From the NCBI GenBank assembly GCA_902729315.2, contig LR746264.1, positions 560,501 through 624,500 of the forward strand: 64,000 nt of DNA. The letters run 5' to 3'. The first letter of the stretch is position 1, and the number at the start of each line of letters is the position of its first letter. This document shows positions 23,936-36,126 of this stretch, in pieces. Source of the stretch: Spirodela intermedia. Its lineage: Eukaryota > Streptophyta > Magnoliopsida > Alismatales > Araceae. Below the pieces are notes generated by a model. It made no database searches. It was not told the DNA's origin and saw only the letters and a program-made list of their open reading frames with translations. The position numbers and the translations under genes are program-made.

Positions 23936-24046
23936 GGCAGCGAGGGAGAGGAGACGGCCAGCCTGGTGTCGGTGGCTCCGTATAAGAAGCGCCCGGCCAG
24001 GGAAACCGTGGTAATTCCCTCCATACCCCCACTCCCCCCCACACCG

Positions 24047-24062
24047 TAAGAGAGAGAGCGAG

Positions 24063-24155
<93 letters not shown>

Positions 24156-24164
24156 GGGAGAGAG
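24047..24164 (-). repeat. long GA microsatellite upstream of the FMO start codon
   Basis: Nearly 120 bp of GA with a few CG and GG interruptions, beginning 112 bp upstream of the FMO ATG. It reads CT in the FMO direction and probably lies in the leader or core promoter. Confidence 0.95.
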
Positions 24165-25294
24165 ATTCATAATTTCATGTGGGACCGATCATTATCCCTC
24201 TAGCATGTGAGACTGGTGAATTTTTTTTTGGAAGGGATCAAAGAGAGACTTAAAAGCTTTTAGCTCTTGATCTTACAACCCATTAAATTGTTGTGGCCAA
24301 GATATGCATCGTCACTAATAATTTAAATACCTTGGTCAACGTGAGGGTAGATCATATCTAAGAGTCTCATCATTGAAGAAAAATTAGGTAACTTGGAGGT
24401 GCGTCAAATAGACCGGAACGGCAGCCCGAGGGATGAAGCAAAAAACGAGTGTACAGGGGCTGAACAGCTGAGACAACGAGAGAGAGTCAGCAGAATGCGG
24501 TGGAAGGTATTCGAATGGGGATCCCATGCGGTGACTAAGAAACAAAATTACGTCCGTCCAGTAGTGCAGTGAGAAGTGCGCTTCCACCCGACAAACTTCG
24601 AGGTGCAGATAAGAAATATGTGGTGTATACTGGCTGTTTAATCACACCTGCCTGTTGCCCCTTAATAGAAAAGACACCATTGCTCTCTCTCTCTCTCTCT
24701 CTCTCCCTCTCTCTCCCTCCCTCTCTCTCTCCACTGTCTTTATCTAGTTGTATTTATATAGTAATCAACTTGAGATGGGCTTAATATTAAATGTAATCAT
24801 TAAGCCCGTGAAAGGTATTGCCAAAAGGGAAGAAAAAAAAAGAGGTGGACGGTTTTTCTAATGGATGAAGTTTAAATAAAATAAAAGGCCCTCATCTCTC
24901 TCCCCCTCTCCTTCTATCGTCTCTCTCTACGTGTGTATATATATAAAGGTAGCAATAATTCGAAGAATATTGTATGATTCGGAAGAAATCCATTTTATTT
25001 ATGTTTCCTATGTTCCCGTCGTCTCGACTGGCAGCCGGGGAAAATGGGGACCCGCCGTGATGACACGTTGGCCCACTCGGGTCTATTCGGCGCGGGCTGG
25101 AGCCAAGGGAGAGCAAGAGATGGACGGTGATCCAAAGTCGAGGGAGCAGAGGATTCGGACACGTGTTGGAGAGTGCTTGACAGAGAAAGTTCGCTGCACC
25201 TTCAAGAGACTGACGGATAGCTAGACGTATCTATTCCCCCCTCTTCGTATGTTGGGAGAGGGAGATGGAAACTCATGTAGAGATCGATGGGCAT

Positions 25295-25326
<32 letters not shown>

Positions 25327-25613
25327 GGAGGGAGGGAGAATGAGAGGCTGATATGTAGATTCATAGGCGTAGAGAGAGCTGGGGAGAGAGAGGGATAATA
25401 ATGCATGCATGGGTAATTATAGAGAGAGAATCAATGAATGGAAAGGTTTATATGCGCGGAGGGAGAAGGGTCTCACTATCATATTTCACTCTCTTTCATA
25501 TGACTCTCCATCGTGAGAGGCTCTTCTCTCCCTCGTAGACGTCTCTATCTCTCTCTTCCACATATGGCTTACGTACATCTCCACTCTTTTATTTTCGGCT
25601 CTCCAAATCTCCA

Positions 25614-25795
25614 TCTCTCTCTCTCTCTCTCCCTCTCTCTCTCTCCCTCTCTCTCCCTCTCTCTCTCTCCCTCTCTCTCCCTCTCTCTCTCCCCCCCTCT
25701 CTCTCCCTCTCTCTCTCTCCCCCTCTCTCTCTCTCCCTCTCCGTCTCTCTCTCTCTCCCTCTCTCTCTCTCTTTCTCCCCCCCTCTCTCTCTCAC
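25614..25795 (+). repeat. long imperfect CT tract
   Basis: About 180 bp of CT interrupted at regular intervals by CCC and GT, which looks like a microsatellite breaking up into a longer-period CTCTCC pattern. Confidence 0.9.
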
Positions 25796-26504
25796 TTTAA
25801 TCTCGAGAGTTGACTTTGCTAGAACTATGAATCCAGTCAAAAGAGTTGACTTCAGTTCTTGAATGAGCCTAACAAAAGCTGGCAAATACATGGTTCCTAT
25901 CCTACAATTTCCTTGGGTGCGAAAGCAGTTGGTTTATCAAAATAGTTAATAAAGGTCTAAAACAGTGTGCATCCCCTCCCTCTTGGTTCTTTCGGTTCAC
26001 TTGGAATCAACTCTCCACATGCCACTTCAATGATTTTGTAATCCTCTATGGAATTAGGTGTTGTGTAATTAAAATGGGTTTAGTTTATTAATCAATATTT
26101 TCCATTTATTTGTATAAGTTTTTTAGCATGAGAATAGATGTTTTTTTATCCACCATCTACGTGAAGGAATGGAAGGCATGATGCTTCTCCTAACTTGGAA
26201 GGCTACCAATATTTAGTGTATTATTATTATTATTATTTGTTAAAATTATGCCCTTTTAACCTTCTATGGATTTGTCATAACAAAGCAGATATCTACTAAT
26301 ATAATTTCATAGATTTTTTAATAGAATGATTATGAAAAATACAATAGAAAGCAGTTTATTTAGTCCCACACAAAAGTAATGCCAAATTCTCACTAGGCAT
26401 ATAAACTCTTTACGACACTCATTGCAAAACCTATGATATGTGCCTTGATAGAAAGACATAAGTGAGATGGACAAGTGTCAAGTCTATAACTAGGACTAGA
26501 TTAT

Positions 26505-26514
26505 GTGTGTGCAT

Positions 26515-26573
<59 letters not shown>
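26505..26573 (+). repeat. compound GT-GA microsatellite
   Basis: A GT run that changes directly into a GA run. Confidence 0.95.
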
Positions 26574-26576
<3 letters not shown>

Positions 26577-26989
26577 AAGGGTTTGAAGGGTAAGAAGATA
26601 TTAAGACAAAACCCGCTTAGGACCAAAAGGGTGGCAAAACCTGAATGTGAAGCCTATGCTTTGTGGGAGGAGATGAAGAGCATATGTTAGAGATTCGAGA
26701 CAGTCTTAGCCAACCAAAAGGGGGGAAAATTCTCATACGGAAAATCTACTTCATGTAGAGAGAGGAAGATCATGTAGTGGAACTCAGATAGTCTTAGGGC
26801 CCAAAGGTAAGAAGATCTTGAGAGAGAAACCTCCGCTGCATCTAGAGAAAGGCAAATCATGAAATAAAGGTTGGATAAAATCTTCATAGAGAAACCAACA
26901 CTTGATGGAGAGAGAGAGAGAGAGCATAAGAGGATGAGAGAGAAATCTCAACTCCATGTAGAGGGTCACTTGGTCTCAACAGTGGTTGG

Positions 26990-27560
26990 GTCTTTTAATC
27001 GGTATTTTCAGAATATTTTTCATAAGTTGTATCATAATATTACAAACATAGGCCACAAGTATATTTTTATTTAGTTATATTTCTTTAGTAATTTTTTATT
27101 ATCATTCTAAACGATTTTAATTAGATTCCTCCCTGAAAAATAAATAGAACTATGACCATCACGTAGAGTGTGCATAAATAATTTAGAGCCATTGTCTCCT
27201 AATACTAGTCCTTTCAAATTAATTTAATATAAACATGGCACGTTTGTATTAATGCAGCTATGGTTTGCCACAACTTCATCTCTCTAGCCCTTCATCTTGC
27301 TTCTATCTCATGCCCTTCAAGAGCCTCAAGCAAACCTCAATGGGATTACTTCTTCAGATTCCCTAGGAACTCTTTACTTACAAGCTTGACTTATTTGTCT
27401 CTGTAGATTCAATTCAAATCACCAAGCTATGTTTATATCCCTTCTTGTGATCTAGTTCTTATTGTGAATTGAAGATTTCTTGTTGATGGGGATAAGATCG
27501 AGCACATTATTGATTTCAGGTTCAATTTCAAAGCCCAAAGAAACCTAACTTGACAGAGTT
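26990..27560 (+). pseudogene. decayed partial duplicate of the lumen-protein gene's promoter and third intron
   Basis: Two blocks match the gene 1.2-2 kb downstream. Positions 27,000-27,320 align with 28,250-28,515 (promoter and leader; for example TATCATAATATTACA and CCCTGAAAAAT, then ATAAATAATTT and GTATTAATGC). Positions 27,345-27,480 align with 29,402-29,515 and 29,600-29,635 (the third intron; for example GATTCCCTAGG and AGATTCAA). The copy lacks exons 1 to 3. Most differences are C-to-T or G-to-A, so it looks like an old methylated duplicate. It has no coding capacity. Confidence 0.72.
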
Positions 27561-28571
27561 TCCACTTCATATGCATCTTGCTTTTGACTCAGTGGTACCA
27601 CCCATCCAAGTCATGCATATCCACACATTCACATGCCTCCATGCTTGTTGTGCATGTTTGCATGAACTGCCATGCATATCTTTGCACATCATCTTGTGCC
27701 AACAAACCCTTCACACACTTGCATAAGTTTATTGTAGCATGTGGTGTGCTCATATTGATGGTGCAGTTTCAATCTACATTGGTAACTTAATAAAAGTTGT
27801 GGAAAAAAATTAAAATTGAGCCTTAAATTCAACAAACACATATCTAGAGTATGAAAAGAATGAAAGTCAAACATTGAATCCACAAGGTATAGTTTTTCTT
27901 AATCCTTAAATCTACATGGCTGATTGGGTTTGACTAGGATGACTCTTGAATCATCAAGCATAAAAGATATGCCTTAGAATCTATGAGGATTGATTTGAAC
28001 AATCACCTGATCCACAAGAGTTGCTTGAATCAAACTGGAAACTTTTTCAAATAGATGAAAATTTGTAATAACTAAGATGCATATAAGATTACAACATATA
28101 TTCGATTGGGACATCCCTAAAAAGGTAAAATAATTAGAAAAGTGATTTAAAATAAACTTAAAGTGGCATAACATGAATTTAAAATATATAAATAGTGAAA
28201 AAAATAAACACTAATCTCTGATGTATTTCTCATGCATTTTATTTTAAGTGGCATTTTCCTAATTTTTCATGAGTTTATATCATAATATTACAGATATATG
28301 CCATAAATATATGTTTTTATAGTTCCATTTTTCAGTAGCAGTGAAACTTTTTGATCAGATTTTTCCCTGAAAAATGAGTAGAATTGTGACGCATCATGCG
28401 GAATGTATATAAATAATTTTTGAAAAAAAAGTACACGTGGCGCAGTAGTATTAATGCCGGCCCTCGTTTTTCGCAACGTTATCGTTCTACTAGCTCTTCG
28501 TCTTGCTCCTGCGCCGGAGATCGCAGGCTGAAGGAAGGGGACGCTGCCAAGGGAGGGCGGGAGGAGGCACG

Positions 28572-29913
28572 ATGCTCTCCTCTTCATCCCTCCATCTCCT
28601 CGCGCCGCCGCCTCACCGCTACCCCGCCGCCGTAGGCTATGGGAAGGCCGCCGGACGTCGCAGCAGAGTAAGAGCGGGGACCTCCCGGGAGGAAAATCCC
28701 GGAGCTCTCTCCCCCTCGCCGGCAGCGCCGCCGTCCTCTTCCCTATCTCAACATCGAGTTCCTCGGAGGTCGATTTCTCTGGCGGGTTCCGCTGCCCTAC
28801 TTCTCTGGTCCCTCCCAGGTATTCTTACCCTTCTTCTCGGCTCCTCCGGCGAGAAACCCTAGCGTAGGATCTCCGGTCCTTTTGTTTGCCTCGTTGTGTT
28901 CTTCACGGCGATGGAGGATTGATAACCCAAGGTCTCCTGTGGTGGCAGCTTGCGCTGGAGTTCTATCGGGGTTCCCCGGACTGGAGTCCGTGCCGGGGCC
29001 CGAGCTTCCTCAGATCGACTTCCTCAACCGGTGGAATGGTTCCGATTCCAACACTGGCTTGGAGGATTTATGCGGTTGATAATGTTCGTCTTAGGGCGCC
29101 GAGTTTCTAGATCGATGAATTCCTCCGCTCCCTTCCCCCTTTTGCAGAAGAAAAACGGAAGAAGTACGAAGAGCTGGACTCGAGGTTTCGATCGTCTTCC
29201 GTGCTGAAAGAGCTGCTAGAGAAATCTAAGCAGAACAAGGACAGGTCTCAATTCTCTCCTCAACCTATTTACGAATCCAAACACATATTTCCTGCCATGG
29301 AATGTAAAATCATCATCTAACTGGAAGAATGTTCATGAACTAGAGTGCTCATATCTTTCTTGGGTCTCTGAGTCTTGTGCATGTCGGGGATTTCCACCAT
29401 CAGTTCTTCGGATTCCCTAGGGACGCTTTATCTGCAAGCTTGATCTGTTTATCTCTCTAGATTCAACTCAAATCGGCAAGCTTTGTTTCTACACCACCTT
29501 CCTGTGATCAGAACATTGGATCAATCTTTCATCCATGAAGGGATAGGAAAGATATTCGATGAAATATCTGAAATCTCATCCAAACATCAGTTCCTGACAG
29601 GATCTAGTTCTTGTCGTGGAGAATTCTCATCTTCTGCTACAACTCATGGATAGAGGAGCTCTTGTCATTGATTTCCTCCCGGCCTGGCACAGAATCTGCC
29701 CTAGAGATGAACCCAGAAGGCTTCCTAGTAGTCACACCATTTGTGATCTGTGCTTTCTGCTGTGATGATTTCAGGAACAAGAGGGCGATTCAGGATAAGT
29801 ACTGTATCCGTGGCGCCGAGTGGGGCGTCGGCGACTGTTCGACTGATGGGATGACACAGGACGAGAAGGACGCATTCATCAAGGAGTTGAAGAAGAGGAG
29901 TGGAGTCGAGTGA
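28572..29913 (+). CDS. small plastid protein, probably thylakoid lumenal, 4 exons
   Basis: Exons: 28572-28818, 28949-29038, 29148-29244, 29775-29913, giving 190 aa. A Ser/Pro/Arg-rich transit peptide is followed by RRSISLAGSAALLLWSLPACA, in which a twin-arginine precedes a hydrophobic stretch and an A-x-A-like cleavage site. That is the two-part pattern of lumen proteins using the Tat route. The mature part is helical and charged (KKYEELDSRF, LKELLEKSK), then KYCIRGAEWGVGDCSTDGM and a lysine-rich end. It resembles conserved, poorly characterised green-lineage plastid proteins; I do not claim a function. Exon 2 could instead end at 29,074, which also keeps the frame and adds 12 residues. The start is the first ATG after the leader. 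The promoter is partly duplicated upstream. Confidence 0.72.
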
Positions 29914-30346
29914 AGCAGGTTCGATTCATGCAACCATGGGGCAATCTGAATTGACTCACCTGATTCAATCCAGGCAAGAGTCAACAGGGCTCGATCAGGC
30001 CACATCTGAGTATTTTTCTGCATGATTTTGTGCATCATTTTTTCTTTCGATTCTGATTTTTTATCCCATTTAAGAGCCGGATGCCGTAGTTGGCAAAGTG
30101 AGATGTGAAATGGATTAACAAAAATTATAAAAAGTAAATTTTTTTTTCCAGAAGAGGTGATTTATGTGAATGACAGAAACCTGCGTTTTCTTAAGAAATT
30201 ATGATATAATGCATCGAACATGGGAGGAAGCTGCTCCTTTTTGAAAGAATATGGGACCCATGATAACATTCGGATCAGTTGCCTCCTTTGCACCACTAAT
30301 ATATCAGGGGACAAAGTCTCTACAGCCCGTTGACTTACAGGGATTT

Positions 30347-33300
30347 TTAATCCAGCAGCCGCAGCAGGTACTGCACTTGGACCTCCTTGGTCAACGGCAT
30401 GATCCATTCTCCATAAAGCTGAGCGACTAAGCTGGGTTCAATCTTGTAGACGGGAGGGTTCCCATCACTTTTCCCGACGTAATCCTGCCCGAAGACCCTC
30501 GCCTTCATTTCCACCCTTTCCTTGATCGCCGATTCAACGGTCTCATATGTCAGCAGTTGCAATATCAGATCTCTATCCTGCAGAGTCAACAAGAGGAAAT
30601 TCTTCAGAAATTCTTCAAGAGATATCTCCTTTACAGAGCTCTAGGTCCATCTACAGGAGTTTACCTGAGCCCGTATGGCAGATTCGAACAGTTCCGGAGA
30701 AGCCCGATACTTCGCCTCTGCCACGAATTTCCCGTAGTGTATCCTCTTTGAGAGAGCCTGTGAGAGGAAGAATGCCGCTCAGAAGGCTAGAAATAGTGTA
30801 TGAGGGAGAGAGTAGAGGTTGACCATAAACCAGAAATGTTGCACCTGGCCCCGTTGACCCCACTACATATAAGTCAACGGTAAGTGTGAGTAGAATTTGT
30901 TAAGGAGGAAGTGCACCTGCAAGCAGATTGTGTCACAAACAGCACTCGAGCCGCAGTTGCCATCGCTCCCACCCTTGACCAATTGGGGGAGAAGGCTGCC
31001 AAAGTACATGCCCCAGATCTTCTTATTTATGTTGATGGAGTTGGCAATCGGATGCAGAACCTGGTACAGCACCACAAGAGCATGAGCAATGTGAAAACTG
31101 GAGTGGCGATATTGGCTCAATCATGGTGTTTATCTCCGCAAATTCTTGTACATTATTTAGAAAAAAAAAAATTAAAACAAAAAAGAAAATAATAACACAC
31201 GTCAATTCAGAGAGTACCCACTTTCGAGGGTCTCTTGGAATCAACAGATTCAATTCAGAGAGTCCAAAGTCATTTGCTGCAAAATCACTATGAAACATTC
31301 ATCAGATGATTCCTACCGAATTATATGTCATTCAAAAGAAAATCCGTGTACTCTTTAAAATCCAATATCATACCAAAGTATAACCTAGATATGTGCACAA
31401 ACTCCGTGCATAACACTAGTCAGTCAAACACTTTGATTGGACAAATTGGTTGTAACCTCGATTCCAATGAGAATCCGCAAGAAGTTTATGACTTAGAGCA
31501 AGCATCAGGTGTGCTTGTTTTTGAGTAGAGGAAATTTCCCAATCATTTGCTGCCAGTCACACCAGTCATCAATCTGTCGAAGCCTCTCTTTGGTGTGAAA
31601 ACTTAACAGTCAATAATATCACCATTCTGAAAAAATGGTTTCTGGCATGATCAAACTGGGACTTTTCACATCTCATGCTGCGGACAGTTGAGACCATTCA
31701 GAAGAATTTAGCAGTTAATGCTGCAAGTATGAGATGTGTTCCATTGACATAGACCGCAGAATAGATAGATCAAATAGGTCAAGCAGCAGCAGCAGCATTA
31801 ATATTACCCTCATCTTGATTGGAAATCGGTCTATGCTAATAATAAACCTATGCTATACTTAACTTATCCAACCACGAGTGATCGTCATCCAGAGTCAGCG
31901 AGCTAGAAGAACAGGCAATTGGCTCTTAGATTAGGAATTTCGGTACTTTCATTCTGGAGGAACCATCGAACCATTCATACTCGATCAAAGAAGACTACTA
32001 ACAACACATAATACATTCGTGATTAAAAATCAAATTCAAAGGAATCAATTTTTTGCATAATTTTCTAGAAACCAACAATAAGCTGAGATAACTCTTTTCA
32101 GTTTGAAAACTGTGACAGAAAAATCCAACTTGATAATCTTACTAGTAAAGTCTCAATGTGATGATAAGTCTGTCAAACTTTCTCTAGCAAAACAGTACTA
32201 GTCAGTGATGGGGCCCCTCGCTCCCTTTAAGCTGTTGCTTGTGAAGACAATTGTTCCTAAAGGATTACATCACATTCTCAAGTAGGCAGAAAAAAGGTTA
32301 ATGAACTGGGCTCCCTAAATTGTTAATCATCATTAAGAAACTTTCTAATAAACCTAGGTTTCCACTGCAACTGAAGACAGTGTCAACCGTGGGCACGGCA
32401 GAATTTGTTGGTTGCCAGTCGATAGTCAACAGTAAAATTTCTGAAAGTTCTCCAAACGAGGACCAAGACAAAGAGGATGATTCATTTGCAGGATAAGTCT
32501 TCCTGAGGATGTACGATTATGTTGGTGGCAGTAAATAATGACAATAATTATCTCATGACGAGCACAGTTGATCAAAATTTTATTGCAAGAAAATCTGTGT
32601 GGTCAGTTATCAACCACCGTTTGTTTTTCGTAATCATTTCCAATACCAATGACCATAAAAAAAAACGTATTTCCAAGCCGTATTCAATATTTTCCTCATC
32701 CAAACTGTTGTGAATACCACCAAATTATTAGTTAAGATTCCTACGACACCCAGAATTCTGCAAATATTAAATAAATTTCTTTTCATATAAGCGACAGACA
32801 ACAATTTTTAATTTACAACAAAAATTACCATTAAAAACAATGTTTAACAAGATAAATGCATCGACAAAAAGATACATGGAGGGCAGAGAGAGACAGATTT
32901 AAAATTCCACTGATGCAATCTAGTGGGGCTGTGTCAACCTTTGGGTACTGCATGGGTGGCAACATAGGCTCAGGAAGATTCTCCACGAAGAAAGGATGCT
33001 CATCTGGGCTCTTGTATCTGCCTACCTGTGGCAAACAAAGTAAACATTATCCAATAAAGCCGTAACTATCTCTATTGTCTCCGGTTGTGGTTTTCTTTCA
33101 AAGAGTTACATACCTGAGCATGAAGCCTTTCTGTTTCGCGAACCATAAATTCAACCAAGGAGCCTTGGAAACCATCCATGTAGAACACATTGTGATTGTA
33201 TGTATCGGGGTTATAGCGGTATTGAGCCCTCTCAAGGAGGCTAAATATTATGCTATCTTCCTGCCGAATCAAAGAGTGCCTAATGCTGTCTAGAGTCAAA

Positions 33301-34835
33301 CTTTGACTCTCATCCACTCTCTTCTTCTCTAATCTGTGAGGAGAAGAGAGCACTTGAGATATTAGTAAATGAACATGATGATATATGCATCTTCATTGAC
33401 AAGTGAATGTACACTCGTCTACAGGAAAAGCACCATTGCCCTAAAATTGTGCCCCATTAGGTGAAAACATGCCAGTGAAGTTGAACATGCAGAAGTCTTA
33501 TAAACAACGGAATCAGCAAATTGCATGCTGCCGAAAATAACAGACAGCCAAAATGGAACCCAGGGCCAGATTTAGAACTGAGTATTCCCCTCTTGCAAGA
33601 AATCTTTAACATTTTAAGCTCGTCGGTCTATTTCATCTATGAACATACTTTCATCTGCGCCATAGAAAAGCAGCCATTCGTAAAGTTCAGGTGCCTGATG
33701 GAAAAGCAGTGGCATCTAGGATTACCAACCCGGTAAAGTCATATACAATGAAATCCATACGCTTGTGAGAAGACAGCTTTTGAAAAATGAAATTAAAGAT
33801 TAAAATTGCAATTTCGAAATATCCCAAGACTTGTTTGATGTAGGGTTGTAGTCCACTGAAAACTTGTACGATGTATTATTTGATGATTTCCGTCGAAAGA
33901 TGAACTAAAAAACATACGATTAAGCATGATGCAACCTATAGGATCTAATTATGCTCTTCATTCACACTTTAACAAGTAAAGATGAAGAGGCTACATAAAA
34001 AGACGCGGGAAAGGTTTTAGAAAAACTGGGAGTGAAGGGGAATGTTCGAGACTACAGTAAACACGGCAATGAGCTGTAAGATTCCAAGACGTCCCGAATT
34101 CATCCAAGAAAATTTGGGATATAAATCATTTCGGAACGTAGAACGGACATATAGATAGTGTATCGATAACATGCCATGTAAACGCCATGAAAAAATAAAA
34201 ATAATCTTTATGGCTGCTAGGTGCAAGAGTCAAATACAGAGAGCGCAAGATTCCGTACGAGCACGAAGAAGACTTTATGGCTCAAAAAATATGCTCACGA
34301 TTATCCATCAACTCGGACAATACACCACGACTTCGGAAATGAGAGAAAAATAATTGCAACGTGGAGGGCGTTAGTAGAGCCATTAAAACAAAAATAAAAC
34401 GCCAACAACAAATATATATCTTCATCGGGTCATTCTCGTCCGACCAAAATGTGACCAACGTGGATCTCGGAGGAAAATTTCGAATCAGATACCCCAAATC
34501 TTCCAAATAGTCAAAAAAGGCAATCATCTAAATCGAGCGAACGGCAGTCTCGAACTAAGCCGGAGCCTCTAACAGACAACCGGCTCAAAATCGTTACAAA
34601 GAGCCGGCAGCGACGAGCAGACAGAAACAGAGAGACGTCAGAGAGCCTATTACCTCGTACAAGCACTAGAGGGTTTCTGGACTGACTGCATCCGCCGGTC
34701 CACCTCGGCAGTGACCAGCAACCTTCGTGGGATCCTCTGCTCTGCTCGGACGGGGAGGAGCCTCCAGACCACCGGAATTCCGGACAGGCGAGGGGCCAAA
34801 TTGCAGGGAGAGGGCTTCACAAGCTTCATCTCCAT
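30347..34835 (-). CDS. CM1: chorismate mutase, plastid isoform, 6 exons
   Basis: Minus-strand exons: 34835-34654, 33333-33114, 33025-32939, 31060-30917, 30757-30665, 30577-30347, giving 318 aa. It converts chorismate to prephenate, the first committed step to Phe and Tyr. Family blocks are present in order: RVDESQSLTLDSIRHSLIRQ, IIFSLLERAQY, KSPDEHPFF, EPMLPPMQYPK, NININKKIW-like (SININKKIW), GSSAVCDTICLQ (the Gly-Ser effector-site block), LSKRIHYGKFVAEAK, KERVEMKARVFGQD and WIMPLTKEVQVQYLLRLLD. The N-terminus is basic and Ser/Pro-rich without acid clusters until residue 44, as expected for a plastid transit peptide, so this is the allosteric plastid form rather than the cytosolic CM2. The start at Met 34,835 is preferred. 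An in-frame Met at 34,913 would add 26 residues. Intron 3 is 1.9 kb and I see nothing in it. Confidence 0.95.
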
Positions 34836-34913
34836 GGCCGCCGGGGAACCCGGAGATCTGGCCTCGGGGGTGGTTGGTGTTGGACGCCCTATGGTTGCCA
34901 CTGACCTTTTCAT

Positions 34914-36126
34914 AGATAGTGAGGGAGGGCAGGGGGCGGGGTAGGTGCGGTAAGAAGACATGCGTATCATCAGCATCCACATCACAGAGAAAGTTAGCAT
35001 TCATATTTTCTATTTGTACTTTTCAGTACCATAAAATATTGAAATTTTCTTTCTCCCCCCAGACATACAGAATATTCTTGATTATACTCTCTCTCTCTCT
35101 CTCAGTCGTCCAAAAGCCAATATTAGATTGTTAATCAGGGCAATTAAAATAAAATAATTAAATATACTATTTTAAAATTGTTTCCAAGGAGCGAAGCCAG
35201 AATAACTTTTTTTATCTAAAAACATAGTAATATATATTCCCGTATTATTTAATCACGTCGTAGGTTCTGAAAGTCGCCAAAGAAAAAACGACATTCTAGA
35301 GAGAGAGAGAGAGAGAGTCGGCTTACACGGTTAGTAATCACATGGTGAACCCAGTCTCTTCGGCCCGTTTTCAGGTTTGGGGCCTATAAAAAAGAGGCCG
35401 TGACCAAAAGAGGTGTTGGGCTTCATTATTAACACATTGGCCCAAGCCCCATTATAGCTCAATCTGGACCATAAGGCGTGGCCCATTAACAGGCCCAGGC
35501 CGTAGAAAAGAATACTCATAAATTTTCCATTTATAAATAAGATCCCATTTAAATAAATAATTACCAATATTGAGCTATCCTTAAAATGCGAGCATATTGA
35601 GGCACTATGTTGGAAGAAATTTATTAGGAATCTTGAAATGCGCCAAGTCAGCAAACTGTAAGTATTGACGCGTGTTGGATTCCTCGCTTCGATGTCTCTG
35701 GGGCCAAAGAAGCGTACGATCGACGCAAGTTGTTGGCATCCCCTTGTCCACCGAAAGGGAATCTGACGGCCAGGATTAGGTGCGGACGTGAACCCGGATT
35801 TTAGTGCGGATTGGTGAAACCCAGGCTCCGGGTGAGGAGTCCGCCAGGCTCTCCAACTGTTGATTCGCGCTTAAAGTTGGTCCCCCTTCCTAGCCCCCAC
35901 ACCCCTTCCCGGTCCGGCAACACAACCAGGTGACATACACTGTCTCTCTCTCGCTCTCGATCACGTTCGATCGCTTGTTCTCTCGCTCTCTATCTTGTTC
36001 AATCGCTTGTTATCTATCGGTTGATGTATTGATCATTTGGGTTATCAAATTGCTGGGATCAACATCGAGCAAGGTTCGGGGGAGTTGATCGCTGGGATTT
36101 TTTGTTTTCTTCCTGCAGGCGTCACC
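34914..36126. promoter_or_regulatory. divergent promoter region of the chorismate mutase and eIF5A genes
   Basis: The two start codons are 1.3 kb apart and point away from each other. It contains a short CT tract at 35,089-35,103, a short GA tract at 35,297-35,318, AT-rich sequence in the middle, and a CT/CG-rich leader from about 35,940. The sequence TTCTTCCTGCAG ending at 36,118, just 8 bp before the eIF5A ATG, is a strong 3' splice site, so eIF5A very probably has a 5'-UTR intron. A donor may lie at 35,930 (CCAG/GTGACA). Confidence 0.55.

Larger units (their letters stand above)
24170..28240. other. long intergenic region, microsatellite-rich, no gene seen
   Basis: No frame here resembles a protein. 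It holds CT tracts at about 24,680-24,732 and 25,614-25,795 (imperfect, with CCC interruptions), a GA tract near 25,302-25,321, a GT run followed by GA at 26,505-26,573, an ATT run near 26,221-26,236, and from about 26,990 to 27,560 a decayed copy of sequences belonging to the next gene. The rest is AT-rich without recognisable transposon ends. Confidence 0.6.

Noticed and set aside
23402-24049. 215-codon plus-strand frame opposite FMO exon 1
   Set aside because: It is antisense to a clear FAD-binding exon and has no independent similarity.
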